From contig JAMJFZ010003746.1 of assembly GCA_026225945.1 (NCBI GenBank), forward strand, positions 5,320,501 to 5,384,500: a stretch of 64,000 nt of DNA. Reading direction: 5' to 3'. The first letter of the stretch is position 1, and every line of letters starts with the position of its first letter. A program made the translations under genes and the position numbers. The stretch is from Cricetomys ansorgei. Taxonomy: Eukaryota > Chordata > Mammalia > Rodentia > Nesomyidae. Of this stretch, positions 12,331 to 24,690 are shown piece by piece. The notes below the pieces were generated by a model. The model saw nothing but the letters and a program-made list of their open reading frames with translations. It ran no database searches and was not told the origin of the DNA.

Positions 12331-12700
12331 AAATCAAGCTAATTGAGGAGATGGGCAGAACGTGAGGTTCCATTTTTTTCAGTGTGAGTTTTGGCAAGCC
12401 AAGGTTCTAGAGCCCAGGTGGTGACATCTTGATTTGGAGGGTGGCCTCCAGAGAATGAGGGAGTGAGGTACTCTCTTGGTAGGCACCGAAGGAAGCTTGG
12501 CATAGACCAGGTCTCTCTAGCTTTCCCCTCTTGGCTTTGGGGATCCTGCTCATGGAGAGGAGCACATTGCGCTCTAAAGCCAGGTGACTACACCAGAGCA
12601 TAGTTGGGTGCAGAAGCCACGATGGCAAATAAAGCTGTGGGAGTTCGCTAATGCAGGAGAAAGCACAGGAAGAGGTTAGAGATGGAGCTCAAGTGAGAGA
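12331..12700. other. Unique non-coding stretch
   Basis: No gene or repeat recognised. Confidence 0.5.
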
Positions 12701-12702
12701 AA

Positions 12703-13180
12703 AGATGGGGGCTGTCGCTCAGGGCTAGAATGCAGGCTTAGCACGAGTGAGGTTTGGAGTTGAGTCCCCTGTGCCACAAAGGCAGAAAAGGGGCTAGGAC
12801 CAGAACCATCTAATTCCTCAACATTTAGAAATCGATGAGGGCTAGAGAAATGTCTCAGCTGTTAAGAGCACTGGCTGTTCTTGCAGAGGACCCAGGTTCA
12901 ATTCCCAGCACCCACAAGGCAGCTCATAACTGCCTATAACTCCAGTTTCAGAGGACCCAACACCCTCAAGGAGACATACAATACCAATGCACATGAAATA
13001 AAAGTTAATAAAATATTTTAAAAAATAGAAATAGAGGAAAGAAAAATAAAAGGAAATGTAAAAACAATATAGGGCTGGGGGTATAAAGAGGAAAACTAAA
13101 CTGGTAGTTATGACATTTTGTCTGCATAGAGAGTTTCAAGACAGCCAAGGCCACACAGAGAAGCCCTGTCTCAAAAAACA
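12703..13180 (+). repeat. ID, B3 and partial B1 SINEs
   Basis: An ID-like element is at 12703-12780. A well-preserved B3 is at 12839-13020 with TTAAGAGCACTGGCTGTTCT and an A/T-rich tail. A partial B1 is at 13118-13180. Confidence 0.75.
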
Positions 13181-14384
13181 GAAAGAGAAAAGAAAGAAAG
13201 AGAAAAAAAAATAAATGTATGCTAGGTATCTTTGTCACAATAAGACATAACTAATACAGATGTTGAGAGAATAGGCTATTTCAGTAAGTAGATTTTGGCC
13301 AGCAGTGCTATGATAAATAATACAATATCTAATAAATATAACTAAACAAAATAACTAATATAAATATAACTCATAACATAACTAATGCTAAAGACAGTAA
13401 CTGTCTTTACTGAAATGTCCCTTTTATTGAGCAACAAAGAGGTCCTTGTTAACACTTTTCTTTAGAATTATGGAAAGAGGTGAATTTGGTTTCAGGGAAT
13501 GGGCAAAACACAACTAGTCTTGTTTGGCACTGAACCCTAGTGTGTTGAAAAGAGTCAACTTAACCTAAGAGGCGCTCTGATGGACTAAAGATGACTGCTT
13601 TTTTTTGACCCCTTCTCCCAGTAAGAGATAGAACATCCTTCTCTTTCCCTTTAATTGGACTGGACTCTGAGTTATTCTGGGCAGTGGAACCTCTGTGGCT
13701 GAGTCTCAGGAGCATCTTCCTTTTATCCTCACAGTGTTCCCTTTAATGCACAGGGACGCTGTCAGATGTCCAAGGGAGCCAGGTGGAGGTACTACTACCC
13801 GGAAGAGGACCAAAACTTCTGCCAACCAGGAAAGCCCCAGAGGGGCTGATAACCAGCTAGTCCTGGAATCTCATGGCTCTTTCAGCCACTCCTGAAGACC
13901 AGTTAATGCCATGCAAAGCAGAATCTACCTCATACACACAAAATTGTGAAAAGTAATAAATTGCTGTTTTGCCCTTGCTCATGGGTCAGAACCAGTAAGG
14001 GAACTGAAGAGAAGGCTCCTTGAGGGGAGAGATGCCAAAATTCATGGTATACAATCACCAGACTTTGGAAGAGCAGTGTTCTGGCCCATTATTTCCAAGA
14101 ATGCTCTAATAGTTAGCATTAAACCAGAAAATGCCAGCAGAGCAGGAAGCCTCAGGAATCCACAAATACCAGTTTGCTTTAGAATGGTGTCCAGTTCCCA
14201 CTTCTTTCTTCTTGGGTTTGTGGAACTAAACTAAAGCCCCAGCTCCTAACCTTTACTAAGTCTCCAACCCATTACTTTTCTCTAGAAATATACCTGCACC
14301 AAGTGATTAGAGTAGAAATCTTTATCATAAAAATCTATATCATAAAACCTATATCATTCCCACAGCTTTCATTAAAATATGTAA
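13181..14384. other. Unique non-coding stretch of 1.2 kb
   Basis: No exon recognised. It begins with A/T-rich direct repeats (TAACTAATA and variants, 13320-13390). The open frames in it are short. Confidence 0.5.
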
Positions 14385-14387
14385 GCA

Positions 14388-14690
14388 ATGCTGGGTATGG
14401 TTGCTCACACCTGTAATCCCAGTACAAGGTGGATAAAGGCAAGAGGATCAGGGATTCAAGGTCAGCCTCCCCTATATAGTAAGTTCAAGGTCAACCTGGG
14501 CTGCATGGGATCCTGTCTTAACAGTGTGGGGAGCAGAGTGATGGGTTCAATGGGGTATAAAGGTGCTTGGCCCATGAGCCTGATGACCTGAATTAAATCC
14601 CCCAGGATCCAGTGTAAAGGTGGAGGGAGAGAACTAACTGCAAGTTTGCCCTCGGACCTCCACAGGCAAACTGTGGCAAGCATGGGAGCG
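14388..14690 (+). repeat. B1 followed by B3-type SINE body
   Basis: A B1 lies at 14388-14520. The next 165 bp match the B3 body (ACCTGAATTAAATCCCCCAG, then CCTCGGACCTCCACAGGC). Its CA tail runs straight into the giant CA array. Confidence 0.7.
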
Positions 14691-14694
14691 CACG

Positions 14695-14726
<32 letters not shown>

Positions 14727-14751
14727 TACACACATACACACACACACACAT

Positions 14752-14792
<41 letters not shown>

Positions 14793-15055
14793 TACACACA
14801 TACACACACACATACACACATACATACACATACACACATACACACACACACATACACACACACACACACATACATACACATACACACATACACACATACA
14901 CACACATATACACACACACACGCATACACACACACACACATACACATACACACATACACACATACACACATACACACATACACACACACACATACACACA
15001 CACACATACACACACACACACACACATACATACACATACACACATACACACATAC

Positions 15056-15088
<33 letters not shown>

Positions 15089-15208
15089 TACATACACATA
15101 CACACATACACACATACACACATACACACACACACATACACACACACACATACACACATATACACACACACGCATACACACACACACACACATACACATA
15201 CACACATA

Positions 15209-15253
<45 letters not shown>

Positions 15254-15271
15254 GCATACACACACACACAC
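14691..15271. repeat. Giant (CA)n/(TACACA)n array with higher-order copies
   Basis: About 580 bp consist almost only of A and C, with T and rare G at intervals. A composite of CATACATACACATA followed by ATATACACAC recurs at about 14867, 15023 and 15083, and ACACGCATACAC recurs near 14920, 15170 and 15250. This indicates segmental duplication inside the array. Open frames through it are Cys-Val or His-Thr artefacts. Confidence 0.92.
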
Positions 15272-15634
15272 TCGCACAATAATAACAGGTAGATGAAAAA
15301 TTTTTATAAAAACTGCTTATATTTAAAATTTTAAAAAAATATTAAAAATTGCTTATATTTAAGCAAAACGTGTATTATTTCTTCTATATTCCAATGGGGC
15401 TAGTGTATAGGAATTCTCCTGCTTATTAAGTGAATAAAATAATTTTAATTATCCACAGTTATAATTTGGGAACTCACTCAAAGATACAAACTCCAAAATA
15501 AACTCTCCCACATTCTTTCCTCTTTTTTCCTTCTTGTTATCTGTATCTCTCTTCTCTTTCGACCTTCTGGAAACTGTTTACAACTAGCATAGCCCAGAAT
15601 ATGGTCAATGCTCCATAAATCCTGCTTGTTACTA
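15272..15634. other. AT-rich unique stretch
   Basis: No gene seen. A short direct duplication (ACTGCTTATATTTAA and TTGCTTATATTTAA) lies near 15312 and 15349. Confidence 0.5.
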
Positions 15635-15925
15635 GGTCTGGGAGTCATCTCAATGATAAAGTTTGTCCAAACTCAACCCCCAGCACGGTGAAAACAGCAA
15701 CAACAAAAGTCTTCAACACCACTTCTTGTTAGCATCTCATCTCAAGGGCTGGAGAGATGGCTCAGTGGTCAAGAGCACTTGCTGCTCTTCCGGAGGACCC
15801 AGGTTCGATACACCCATATCAGGTGTCTCACAACTGTGTGGTTCCAGTGGAGGTCAGCCCCGCTGGCCTCTGAGGTCACCTTACCCCAGCACACACATAC
15901 ACACCTACACAGTTTGAAAACTAAG
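15635..15925 (+). repeat. ID and B2/B3 SINEs
   Basis: An ID-like element is at 15635-15705. A B2/B3 is at 15749-15925 with GGGCTGGAGAGATGGCTCAG. Confidence 0.8.
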
Positions 15926-15989
15926 TAAGTCTTTTTTTAAAATCTCGTTTATTAAAAGCACATTTTAGTAGCACTTTATAGTATTTCAT

Positions 15990-17160
15990 ATTTGCTAGCC
16001 ATTTGTTTTTTAGCTAATTTGTTTACTTAGAAGGTCTTACTATGTTTTCCAGCCTGGTCTCACACTCATGATCCTCCTGCCTCAGTCTTCCAAGTATTGA
16101 GATTATACCACCACACCTGCCTTAATTATTTGACTTTTATTTTTAATTTTTATTACAGTTAGGTTATTTATTTGGGGTGAGCATACCATGTCAGAAGACA
16201 ACTTGTGGGGGAGTCTGTTCTCTCCTTCCACCATGTGAGTCCCAGAGATCAAGCTCAAATCATCAGCCTTGGTGGTAGGCTTCTACCCACAGACCCATCC
16301 TGCTGACCCTTATTTTTTTCTTTAAAAGATTCATTTCGATTTATTTGTGTGTACGTGTATGTAGGTTTGTGCATTTGCGTGTGCACATGAGTGCAGGCAG
16401 CTGCCCGCCAAGGCTGGAAGAGGGTATTAGATCCCTTGGAGCTGAAGATGGTTGCAGTTGTGAGGCTCTGATGCCAGTGCTGGTAACTGAGCACGGGTCT
16501 TCTCAACAGCAGAAAATGCTCGCCATTGCTGAGCCACCTCTCCAATAGATTTTTTAAATCTATTATTGGGGGTGTGGGAACGCATGCCACAGGGTGGATG
16601 AAAGTCAGAACAACTGAAATAGTCCTCTCCCTCCACCTTTAGCGGGTTCTGGGGATTAAACTCAGGCTTTCCGGCTTGCACAGCAAGTGCTCTTCCCTCT
16701 GATCTGTCTCTCTAGCTTCCCTCAATTATTTTTTTAAGATGGAGTCTCACTGTGTTGATTAGGCTGGCTTCTAACTCCTAGGCTCAAGCAATCCCCCTGC
16801 CTCAACTTCCTTGGTACTTGGGACTCTACACACATGCCAGGTTACAGGGTATAGCATTTCATATTATTAAATAATAGCTTATCAATTATTATATGCTATA
16901 CATAGCTACCAAGATATAAATGTTATGTCTATGTAGTAGATGAAATAACTATGTACTGCAGTTATACAATGTACTAGTTGTTTATTTCCCCTAAACCCAG
17001 CATCTTTTTGGTTTTTTGAGACAAGGTTTCTTTATGTAGTCATCTCGCTTTCCTCTGGCTTTCCATATAGACCAAGCTGGCCTTGAACTCACTAAGATCC
17101 TCTTGCTTCTGCCTCCTGAGTGCTGGGACCAAAGGCATGTGCTGCCACACTCAGCTAAAC
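15990..17160 (-). repeat. Minus-strand SINE cluster: B1, three B3, two B1
   Basis: B1 at 15990-16125. B3-type elements at about 16145-16310, 16325-16555 and 16565-16722. B1 at 16730-16855 and 17010-17160. A unique AT-rich gap separates the last two. Confidence 0.75.
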
Positions 17161-17447
17161 CCTAGCTTCTTAAAGCAACGAACACTTATTTCCTCCAAAT
17201 GTCTCCTGATTACAGTCTAGAGCCCAGTCTCCACGTACACCGCTGGCTCAGGATATCTCACAAGTCTGTAAAGGCCTTGCCTGGGCCACAGACACTTCAA
17301 GGCCCAGTTAATAGTAGGTCCACTTCCAAGTTTGATTATATGGCTTAGATTTCTAGCTGTTGGCTAGAGCCATGTGGGCACTGTACAGAATAGCTCACAA
17401 CACAGCAGCTAGCTTTGTTCAGAGCAAACAAGTAAGCGGGACTATCA
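17161..17447. other. Non-SINE stretch, possibly an old repeat
   Basis: The sequence is mixed (CACTTCCAAGTTTGATTATA, CTAGAGCCATGTGGGCACTG) with no gene. It may derive from an old transposon, family not recognised. Confidence 0.35.
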
Positions 17448-17755
17448 AGCTGGGTGTGGTAGCACACACGTGTAACAGCAGCATGCAGTAATCGGAGGCA
17501 GAAGAATTGCAACTTCAAGGCCAGCCTGGCCTACACAACAAGACCCTACCTCAAACTACCAAAAAAGAGAGTCAGTGAAGTAGTTCAGTGGGTAAAGGCA
17601 CTTGCCGCCAAGCTGGAGGATCCATATGGTAGAGAGACCCCACCACTGAAAGCTGTCCTCTGACTTCTACACATACACTGTGATGCACACATTGCATACG
17701 TGTGCACACACACATACACATGCACACCCGCCCACACACATGCCCAGGTAGTTTT
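17448..17755 (+). repeat. B1 and B3 SINEs
   Basis: A diverged B1 lies at 17448-17565. A B3 lies at 17570-17755 with AAAGGCACTTGCCGCCAAGC and a CA-rich tail. Confidence 0.75.
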
Positions 17756-18147
17756 TTTAAATGCTAGAAAAGAAAAAGAGGGGAAGCCACAGTACCCTTC
17801 TGGAGCCCAGCCTGGGGACGGATGCTCTATCTCTTCCTCTGGGATCTTTTCCTTAAAAGCAGCCCACACTCCAGAGGAAAGGATTTCACAGAGAGGAGGA
17901 GGTGGAGAGCCTTGGGCCACCGTCACTGAGGCTGACTATCACATATAAAATTCAAATATTAAGTATTTAAGTGTCTCAATGCCATTGATTATAGTAGCTA
18001 GTATTATTTATTAATTATATACATTGAGTGCCTTTCCCCCACCCTTTCATATTTTCAAATTCCAATTTCTGTCTCTTTGGAGATTTTGAGCATTGAGCAG
18101 TTGAGAATAAGAAATTAGAGTTTCCTTCTCTTGAAAACCTTTATTTT
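17756..18147. other. Unique non-coding stretch
   Basis: No gene or repeat recognised. Confidence 0.5.
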
Positions 18148-18620
18148 TAGATTTTTATTTTATGAGTGTTTGCCTGAATGTATGTCCATATACCACGTGT
18201 ATGCAGTGCCCACAGAGGCCAGAAGAGAATATCAAATCCCCTGGAGTTGGAGTTGTAGACTGGCTGTGTGCCTGAGCTTTATTCCCAGAACCCACACAAC
18301 GGTGAGTGCTGGAAATTGAGCCTGGGTCCTCTAGAAAATCAGCCAGTGCTCTTAACTGCTGAGCCATCTTTCTAACCCCTGAAGGTTTCCCTTCCATCAA
18401 CAAATTCTAGGACTTGTCCTATTTCGTATATTGCCAGTTTTATCAGAACTGGTTAAATTTTTTTATGTCGTTGAGAGTTTGGGATCTTGTCTGCTGATCG
18501 GCTTCTGTTGTGTTGTTTTGTTGGAGACTGGGTCTGAACGACCTAGAACCTGTGGCCCTCTGTGTCATCGTCCCGAGTGCTAGGATTGTAAACGATCATT
18601 ATCTTATCTAGCTAAATCTG
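18148..18620 (-). repeat. B3 SINE and degenerate B1
   Basis: A B3 (18148-18380) ends in CTTAACTGCTGAGCCATCTT. A heavily diverged B1 lies at 18515-18620. Confidence 0.7.
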
Positions 18621-19654
18621 TACAAGTTACGTGAATCAGCCTCACTGACAAAATTCCTTTGCTTCTAGAATAACTGTCTAACTTCTCCATCTCTTTCCTT
18701 ACTTTCTGTTGGCTTTATATCGCTTCATACATTACCTACTTATCCCGCTTGAGATCGCCCTGTGTATTTGCAAGTCATTGACTTCCCTAAAATGTTAGCC
18801 TACATTTGTCTGAGTCTTTGAGTACCTGAAGTTACTGTTCCAAGCCTCCAGCTCAACTTAATTCAATAGGTCAGAGTTTGAGTTCTCATGTGCTAACGAT
18901 TATGTCAGCTGGTAATGAGTAAGACGCAGCCCCTACCATCAAGGAACTCTCAGCCTGATGGAGATTGGATATGGGAAAGAGTTTAATGAAAGGGAGGAGG
19001 TTATCTAAATAAACAAAGCTAGCTCTGTAGAGACACATAGGGGACCAGGAAGGGCCTGGTGGACGAGAGAGCATCCAGGCTGAGCTCTGATGGACAAAAA
19101 TGTTCTGTAGCCCAGGTTGTCTGAGGACATATGTCTGCTGGTGACTAATTCCAAGTTTTGCGTTTGGCTGTTACTTCATTGCTGGACACACACCGCTTCC
19201 TCTCCCTCTCTTCCACCCCGCCCCATATCATTCTCCTGTCTTTCCTTGCCTTTTAAGGGAATTTTTTGTGTACTTAGCCCCTGGATTTAATTTCATTGGA
19301 TTGGACTGTAGTAATGTTTCTGTACATTTGCCCAGAGGCCCTCAGCTAATGGGTGTATTCTTTATAGGCCAATAAACAGATGAATAAAGCCAGCTTGCTG
19401 ACTGACTCCCATCTCTGCCCTCTTTCTCTTTCTTTGCATTTTACCCATCCTCTATGGTACTTTTTTTTTAAAAAAAAAAATGAAACATTTCCTGAGTGAC
19501 TCAAGCAGAGATTGCCTCTATTAAGCCATTGTTGCACCATCCAGTTCATCCAGCGGAGGGCCAGAGAGCCAGGCAGTGTGAGACGGAACGGTGATCTGAT
19601 GTCCAAGGGTTTCATCCCCAAGGCCAGAGAGATCCTCAGACCAGTATAGGCTTA
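18621..19654. other. Unique non-coding stretch of 1 kb
   Basis: No gene recognised. The part at 18895-18990 (GTAAGACGCAGCCCCTACCA, then AAGGAACTCTCAGCCTGATG) has the style of an old mammalian interspersed repeat, family uncertain. Confidence 0.45.
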
Positions 19655-19777
19655 ACCTGAGTGTGGTGGCATGTGACAGTCATCCTAGCACTTGGGAAAC
19701 TGAGGCAGGAGGGTCCTGAGTTCCAGGCCAACCTGGGCTGGGCAGTAAAAGCTAGTCTTTAAAAAAAAAAAAAAAAA
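19655..19777 (+). repeat. B1 SINE
   Basis: The element runs from GAGTGTGGTGGCATGTGACA to a long poly-A tail. Confidence 0.75.
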
Positions 19778-20314
19778 GGCTTTTCCAGCTGTAGCCTCAC
19801 ACTGGCAGCCGTCACGTAGTCCAAGACCCACTGCAGATTTCCAGATGCAAGAAGACTTCAGTTGCCAGGAGAGACCCAGCCTCATCGAGGTGAACCAGCA
19901 TGCCCTCTAGATCACTAAGCCACACCGAAGTACAAGTTACTGGATTCTGTTTCAGGGCAGGGAGAGTTTGCTCGTGTGGGGGTCTGTGTGTGAGAGTACC
20001 GATATGACCTCCACCACCCGAGAGCCCATTTCCAAACCCTGGTAACGTACTACCAGAAACCTGTGGGTGAAGCGTCTAAGAAGGAAATCAAAGACTCCCC
20101 ACTCCCAGAAACCCAAAAGCTTAGGGGGCCCCAGTGCCCATGATCACTACCAGAAATCCTACTGATAAGCCTCTCACCAGACCCAGGACCACCCCGATAA
20201 TAATGTGGGTTTCTTGTTGTCCAGACTCGCCTTAAGACTCATGGTGATTCTTCTAGCTCAACCTCCCCAGTGGCACTATCGCCAGCTAAGAATGTGGAAT
20301 CTTAAGGTTAGAAA
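19778..20314. other. Unique non-coding stretch
   Basis: No gene or repeat recognised. Confidence 0.5.
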
Positions 20315-20720
20315 GAGCCGTGCTGGATGGAGTGCATGACTCAGTGGGTAGGAGTGCTTAAGAGCAAGGTCAGGATCTGAGTTTGACCTCTGGGAAAGAG
20401 GCTAGAAGGCAATGCCTGAAAGCTGTCCTTTAACTCCCAGACTCGTGGTGTGTCACAAGTGTAACTCACACACACATCCACATCATGCACATACGTGTGC
20501 TCATGTGAGCACACACACACACTAATAATAAATAAAAAAGGTAAGTTTTAAATTCTAAAAAGAATGAACACTAAAGCATAAGCTTTCATTCCTAGATACC
20601 ATCCATCTGCTCATTTCTGACCATTGCTGCTTATTTTGACTTTAGGTCACCAGGGGCTGGGGATTTGGCTCAGTGGTAGATCACTTGCCTAGCAAGGGTT
20701 CAGTCCTCAGCTCTGAAGAA
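20315..20720 (+). repeat. B3 SINE and ID element
   Basis: A diverged B3-type element with CA tail lies at 20315-20530. An ID element lies at 20653-20720 (GGGCTGGGGATTTGGCTCAG), the clearest ID in the window. A-rich tail sequence follows. Confidence 0.8.
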
Positions 20721-20989
20721 AGAGAGGCAAAATTACCAAAAACCGTAACAACAGCAAACCCACCCAAATAAACAAACAAAAAAAACAAGGCAGTTGACTC
20801 GAAGCTATCAAATGATAAACCGGTAGTATAATAAAACAGAGCTGACCCAATCACCCACAGAAGAATAAACCTGATGCTCCCCGAATCTGGAGACCCGAGC
20901 TTAGGCTCTGAGAACAAATGAGGAAAAGGAGCTATCAGGAAGAAATTAAGCAAATTAACTTAAAACTGGATTTTTACACTTTTAATTAG

Positions 20990-21525
20990 TTTGTTTTGGT
21001 TTTCAAGACAGAGCTTGTCTGTGTAGCCAGGGCTGTCCTGGAACTCACTCTGTAGACCAGGCTGGCTTTGAACCCAGAGATCCTCTTGCCTGGGATTAAA
21101 AGCATGCACCACCACCAATGACTGTTTGTTTTTGTTTTTTTTTTAATTGAGACAGGGGTCTTGCTATGGAGTCCTGGCACAGATTGGAGTTCTGTTTCTT
21201 TTGTTGTTGTTAAGATAGGGTCTCGTGTAGTTCTGGCTAGCGTAGCCTGAAACTCTCTATGTAGACCATCACACTAGCCTCAAACCCACTGAGATCCACC
21301 TACCTCTGCCTCCTCATCACTGGATCAAAGGGGTGCTCCAGCACAAAATGGATTAAAAAATCTTTAGAGTTGGGTGTGGTGGCTCAAGCCTTTGATCCCA
21401 GAATCCTGAGGGCAGAGGCAGGTGGATCTTGTTGGCTTTGAGGCCAGCTTGGACTACAATATAGTTCTAGGCCACCCAGATCAACATAGAGATGAGATAC
21501 TGCCTCAAAAATATTTTTTTAATTA
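20990..21525. repeat. Three B1 SINEs
   Basis: A clear B1 (-) at 20990-21115, a degenerate B1 (-) at 21200-21345, and a B1 (+) at 21368-21525. Confidence 0.75.
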
Positions 21526-21529
21526 CATC

Positions 21530-22389
21530 TCTGTGTGTTTGCACATGTGGTGTATGTATGAGTATGTGTGTGTGTGGTATGTATGAGTGTGTGTGTGCAT
21601 GGTGTGTATATGAGTGTGTGTATGTGGAGGGTATGAGTGTGTGTGTGGAGAATATGAGTGTGTGTGTGTGGATGTGTGTGCGTGCGTGAGTGTGTGAGAT
21701 ACGTGTGAGTGTGTGTGTGCATGTGTGTGTACATGCATGTATGTGAGTGCATGTGTGCAGGTGCATATGTGAGAGAGAAAGATGTGTGTGAGTGTGTATG
21801 TGTGTGTGGGTGTGTGTGCATGCATGTGTGTGTGAGAGAGAGAGATGTGTGTGAGTGTGTGTGTGTGAGAGAGAGGTATGTGAGTGTGGGTGTGTGAGAG
21901 TGTGTGCACATGTGTGTGTACATGCATGTGTGTGAGTGCATGTGTGCATGTGTGTGAGAGAGAGAGAGATGTGTGTGAGTGTGTGTGTGTGAGAGAGAGA
22001 GAGAGATGTGTGTGTGTGTGTGTGTGTGGTGTGTGTGAGAGAGAGGTATGTGAGTGTGAGTGTGTGAGAGTGTGTGCACATGTGTGTACTTGCATGTGTG
22101 TGAGTGCATGTGTGCGTGTGTATGAGAGAGAAATATGTGTGAGTGTGTACATGTATGTATGCATGCCTGTATATGTGTGTGTGTGTGAGAGAGAGATGTG
22201 TGTGTGTGTGTATGTGTGAGAGAGAGAGAGAGATGTGTGTGTGTGTGTGTGGTGTGTGTGAGAGAGAGGTATGTGAGTGTGAGTGTGTGAGAGTGTGTGC
22301 ACATGTGTGTACTTGCATGTGTGTGAGTGCATGTGTGCGTGTGTATGAGAGAGAAATATGTGTGAGTGTGTACATGTGTGTATGCATGA

Positions 22390-22429
<40 letters not shown>

Positions 22430-22430
22430 A
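21530..22430. repeat. Giant (GT)n/(GA)n array with long-period copies
   Basis: About 900 bp of GT repeats are broken by GAGAGA blocks, GCATG and TATG. The motif GAGAGGTATGTGAGTGTG recurs at 21871, 22041 and 22264 with matching flanks (TGTGTGCACATGTGTGT, GTGTGAGTGCATGTGTG). This gives higher-order units of 170 and 223 bp. The 300-codon His-Thr-rich minus-strand frames are artefacts. Confidence 0.92.
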
Positions 22431-22575
22431 GGAGCACAGGAGTGTATGGGTATATGGAAGTGAGGGGACTTCTTTGGGAAGTCCGTTCTGTGCTCTCACA
22501 ATATGGGTCCTAGAATCTAACTCAGGTTTTCAGGCTTGGCAACACACCCTTGTATGCTTCACCCTTTCACTAGCC
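22431..22575 (-). repeat. B3-type SINE body that seeds the GT array
   Basis: GGAAGTGAGGGGACTTCTTT, ATATGGGTCCTAGAATCTAA and CAGGCTTGGCAACACACC match the reversed B3 body. The array occupies the place of the CA-rich tail. Confidence 0.6.
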
Positions 22576-23432
22576 CACAAACTGGATTCTTGAATATCTG
22601 TTCAACCCAGCAACACAGGCTGTCTCTGCTCTACTGTTTCTGCCTTGCTCCCTCTTCTGTCTTTTAAAGGTGCTCCTGTGAGCCCTTGCCCACAGCCTTG
22701 CTCTGAACATTCTGTTCTTGTTTTCACTGTCTCAACCTCAGACTTCCTTCAGGGACCTCGGGACGGCACCCCCTCCTACTGTCTGGGGAGGCTTTCCTCA
22801 ACCGTAGCCTCTGGGTAGGCCAGCACTGAGGTCATTGCTATCTCTGCCAGATGACTGGCTTGGATTCAGTTTTCTCATCTGTCTGAGGGAAAACAGGATT
22901 GCCACACTAGGCTCTGCCCAATGCCTTGCCTTAGTCTGCTTCAAATCTACTCCTTACCCCCACCTTTTCCTTCCCTGACTAATCCGGACTAGAATCACAT
23001 CTGTCTAGCCTCTGCCATCTACAGTGTAATGAATGGGAGCTCCAGCCTAGCAACCAGCAAGAGCTGGGTTTGATAGTCCTCGGCTCAAGGCACTAAATCT
23101 GGGCAGAACTTCAGCTCCCTTGGAGGTATGAAAGGAGCTTATGAAGTGCAGTCACCATTTCTTCTGATTATTTCCATTGTTTCCCTTTTTCTCAGCTAGG
23201 CTGACACACCCAGCCTCGTCCCTTCCATCTTGTATTCTTTCTTCCTCCTAGTCTGTCCTAAACTCTCTGCTCCCTGCACTCATCTCTAATTCAGCTTATC
23301 AGGGGAGCCCACGATATAGACACAGAAGCTGGCAATGCGCATCTTCCTTAGATCTGACTTTCTGGATGTCAAATTCATCCCTCCAGAGTTGGCCTGCTTT
23401 AGTCAAGTAAGCACTGTCTGTGTGACAGGGAA
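22576..23432. other. Unique non-coding stretch
   Basis: The block is pyrimidine-rich (TCTGCC and CTTCC motifs) with no exon or repeat recognised. Confidence 0.5.
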
Positions 23433-23890
23433 TGTCTTAGTTAGGGTTTCTATTGCTGTGATGAAACACAATGACCAAGAGCAACTTGGAATGGAGAGGG
23501 TTTGTTCCAGATTACACGCCAGGTAATAGCTCATCACTGAGGGATGTCAGGGCAGAGACTCAAGCAAGGCAGGAACCTAGAGTGGGTTTCTTTATGTAGC
23601 CCTGGCTGTCCTGGAACTTGCTCTATAGAGCAGGCTGGCCTTGAATTCAGAAATCCACCTGCCCCATCCCAAGTGATGGGATTAAAGGCATGTGCCACCA
23701 TCACCTGTCAGTCAGCCTGCTTTTTTTATAGCACCCAGGACAACTAGCCCAGGCTGGACCCTCCCACATCAATCACTAACTAACTACATGCTTGCCTACA
23801 GGTGGATCTTATGGGGCCATTTTCTTAGTTGAGAATCTCCTTTCCTGAATGACTCTAGCTTGTATCAAGCTGACCTAAAACCGGACAACA
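23433..23890 (+). repeat. Rodent interspersed repeat with nested B1
   Basis: The outer element begins TGTCTTAGTTAGGGTTTCTA and ends GTATCAAGCTGACCTAAAAC. I recognise it as a common rodent repeat but cannot name the family. A minus-strand B1 (23584-23711) is inserted in it and is therefore younger. Confidence 0.65.
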
Positions 23891-24060
23891 AATATAAATT
23901 CATTCTAATGACTGGATCGAGAGAGTGCTGCATATTACATGATCTGAGAGGAAAGGTAGGCAGAAAATAAGTCAAGAAGAGTGAGCTTACCTCTCTCCTT
24001 TGGGAGGCTTCCACCGAGATTCTAAAATCTAAGATTCATAGCATAAATACAAACAAAACC

Positions 24061-24690
24061 AAGACAAGTGGCAGATCTCTGAGTTCGAGGTCAGCCTGGT
24101 CCACACACCAAGTTCCAGGCCAGCAAAGTTACAATAGTGAGACCCTGTCTCAAAAAAAAAAAACAAAAAACTAACAACAATAACAAAAAGCCAAAGACAG
24201 GATTGGCTGCCACCTTCGCTCATGGAGCTCCTTCGTATTTGAAAAGGATCTGGAAACTTCTAAATACCTCAGCTTCTTAATAACCCAAAGCACTCAGCCC
24301 TGAGGGAAGACCTCAAGTAATACCTTCATTTTGGGGTGTGAGAATAGGTAGATATTCCAATGGGGAAAAAAAGAAGTCAAGAAAGTGACAGATCAGACAT
24401 TTGAGTTGGGTGTGGTGGGGCACGCTTTTAATCCCAGCTTTTGGGAGGCAGAGGCAGAGGCAGGTGAATCTCTATGAGTTCCTTGGCCAGCTAGGGCTAC
24501 ACAGTGACACCCTATTTTTAAAGACACAACAACAACAAAAACAGCTGAGTGGTGGTGGTGTCCAGAGGAGAATCCAGAGACAGAGGCAGAAGCAGGTTGT
24601 TCTGTGACTCTGAGGCCAGCCTGGTCTACAGAGCCAGTTCCAGTACAGCCAGGGCTACACAGAAAAACCCTGTCTTGAAAAACCCAGAAG
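24061..24690 (+). repeat. Three B1 SINEs
   Basis: Partial B1 at 24061-24172, then two fuller copies at 24404-24535 and 24540-24680 with A-rich tails. Confidence 0.8.

Noticed and set aside
12839..13020. tRNA-like heads of B2/B3 and ID elements as tRNA genes
   Set aside because: These are tRNA-derived SINE promoters; no intact cloverleaf or anticodon arm is seen, and the downstream SINE bodies are present.
14462..15296. Open frames up to 271 codons of Cys-Val-Tyr or His-Thr repeats
   Set aside because: They are translations of the CA/TACACA array, open on both strands and in several frames for compositional reasons only.
20681..20953. 90-codon hydrophobic minus-strand frame resembling a membrane protein
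   Set aside because: It begins in an ID tail and A-rich sequence, whose antisense codes for Phe/Leu runs. No homologue comes to mind.
21467..22499. Frames of 304-326 codons rich in His-Thr-Ser-Leu
   Set aside because: They are translations of the GT/GA array in all three minus-strand frames; no codon bias or domain.
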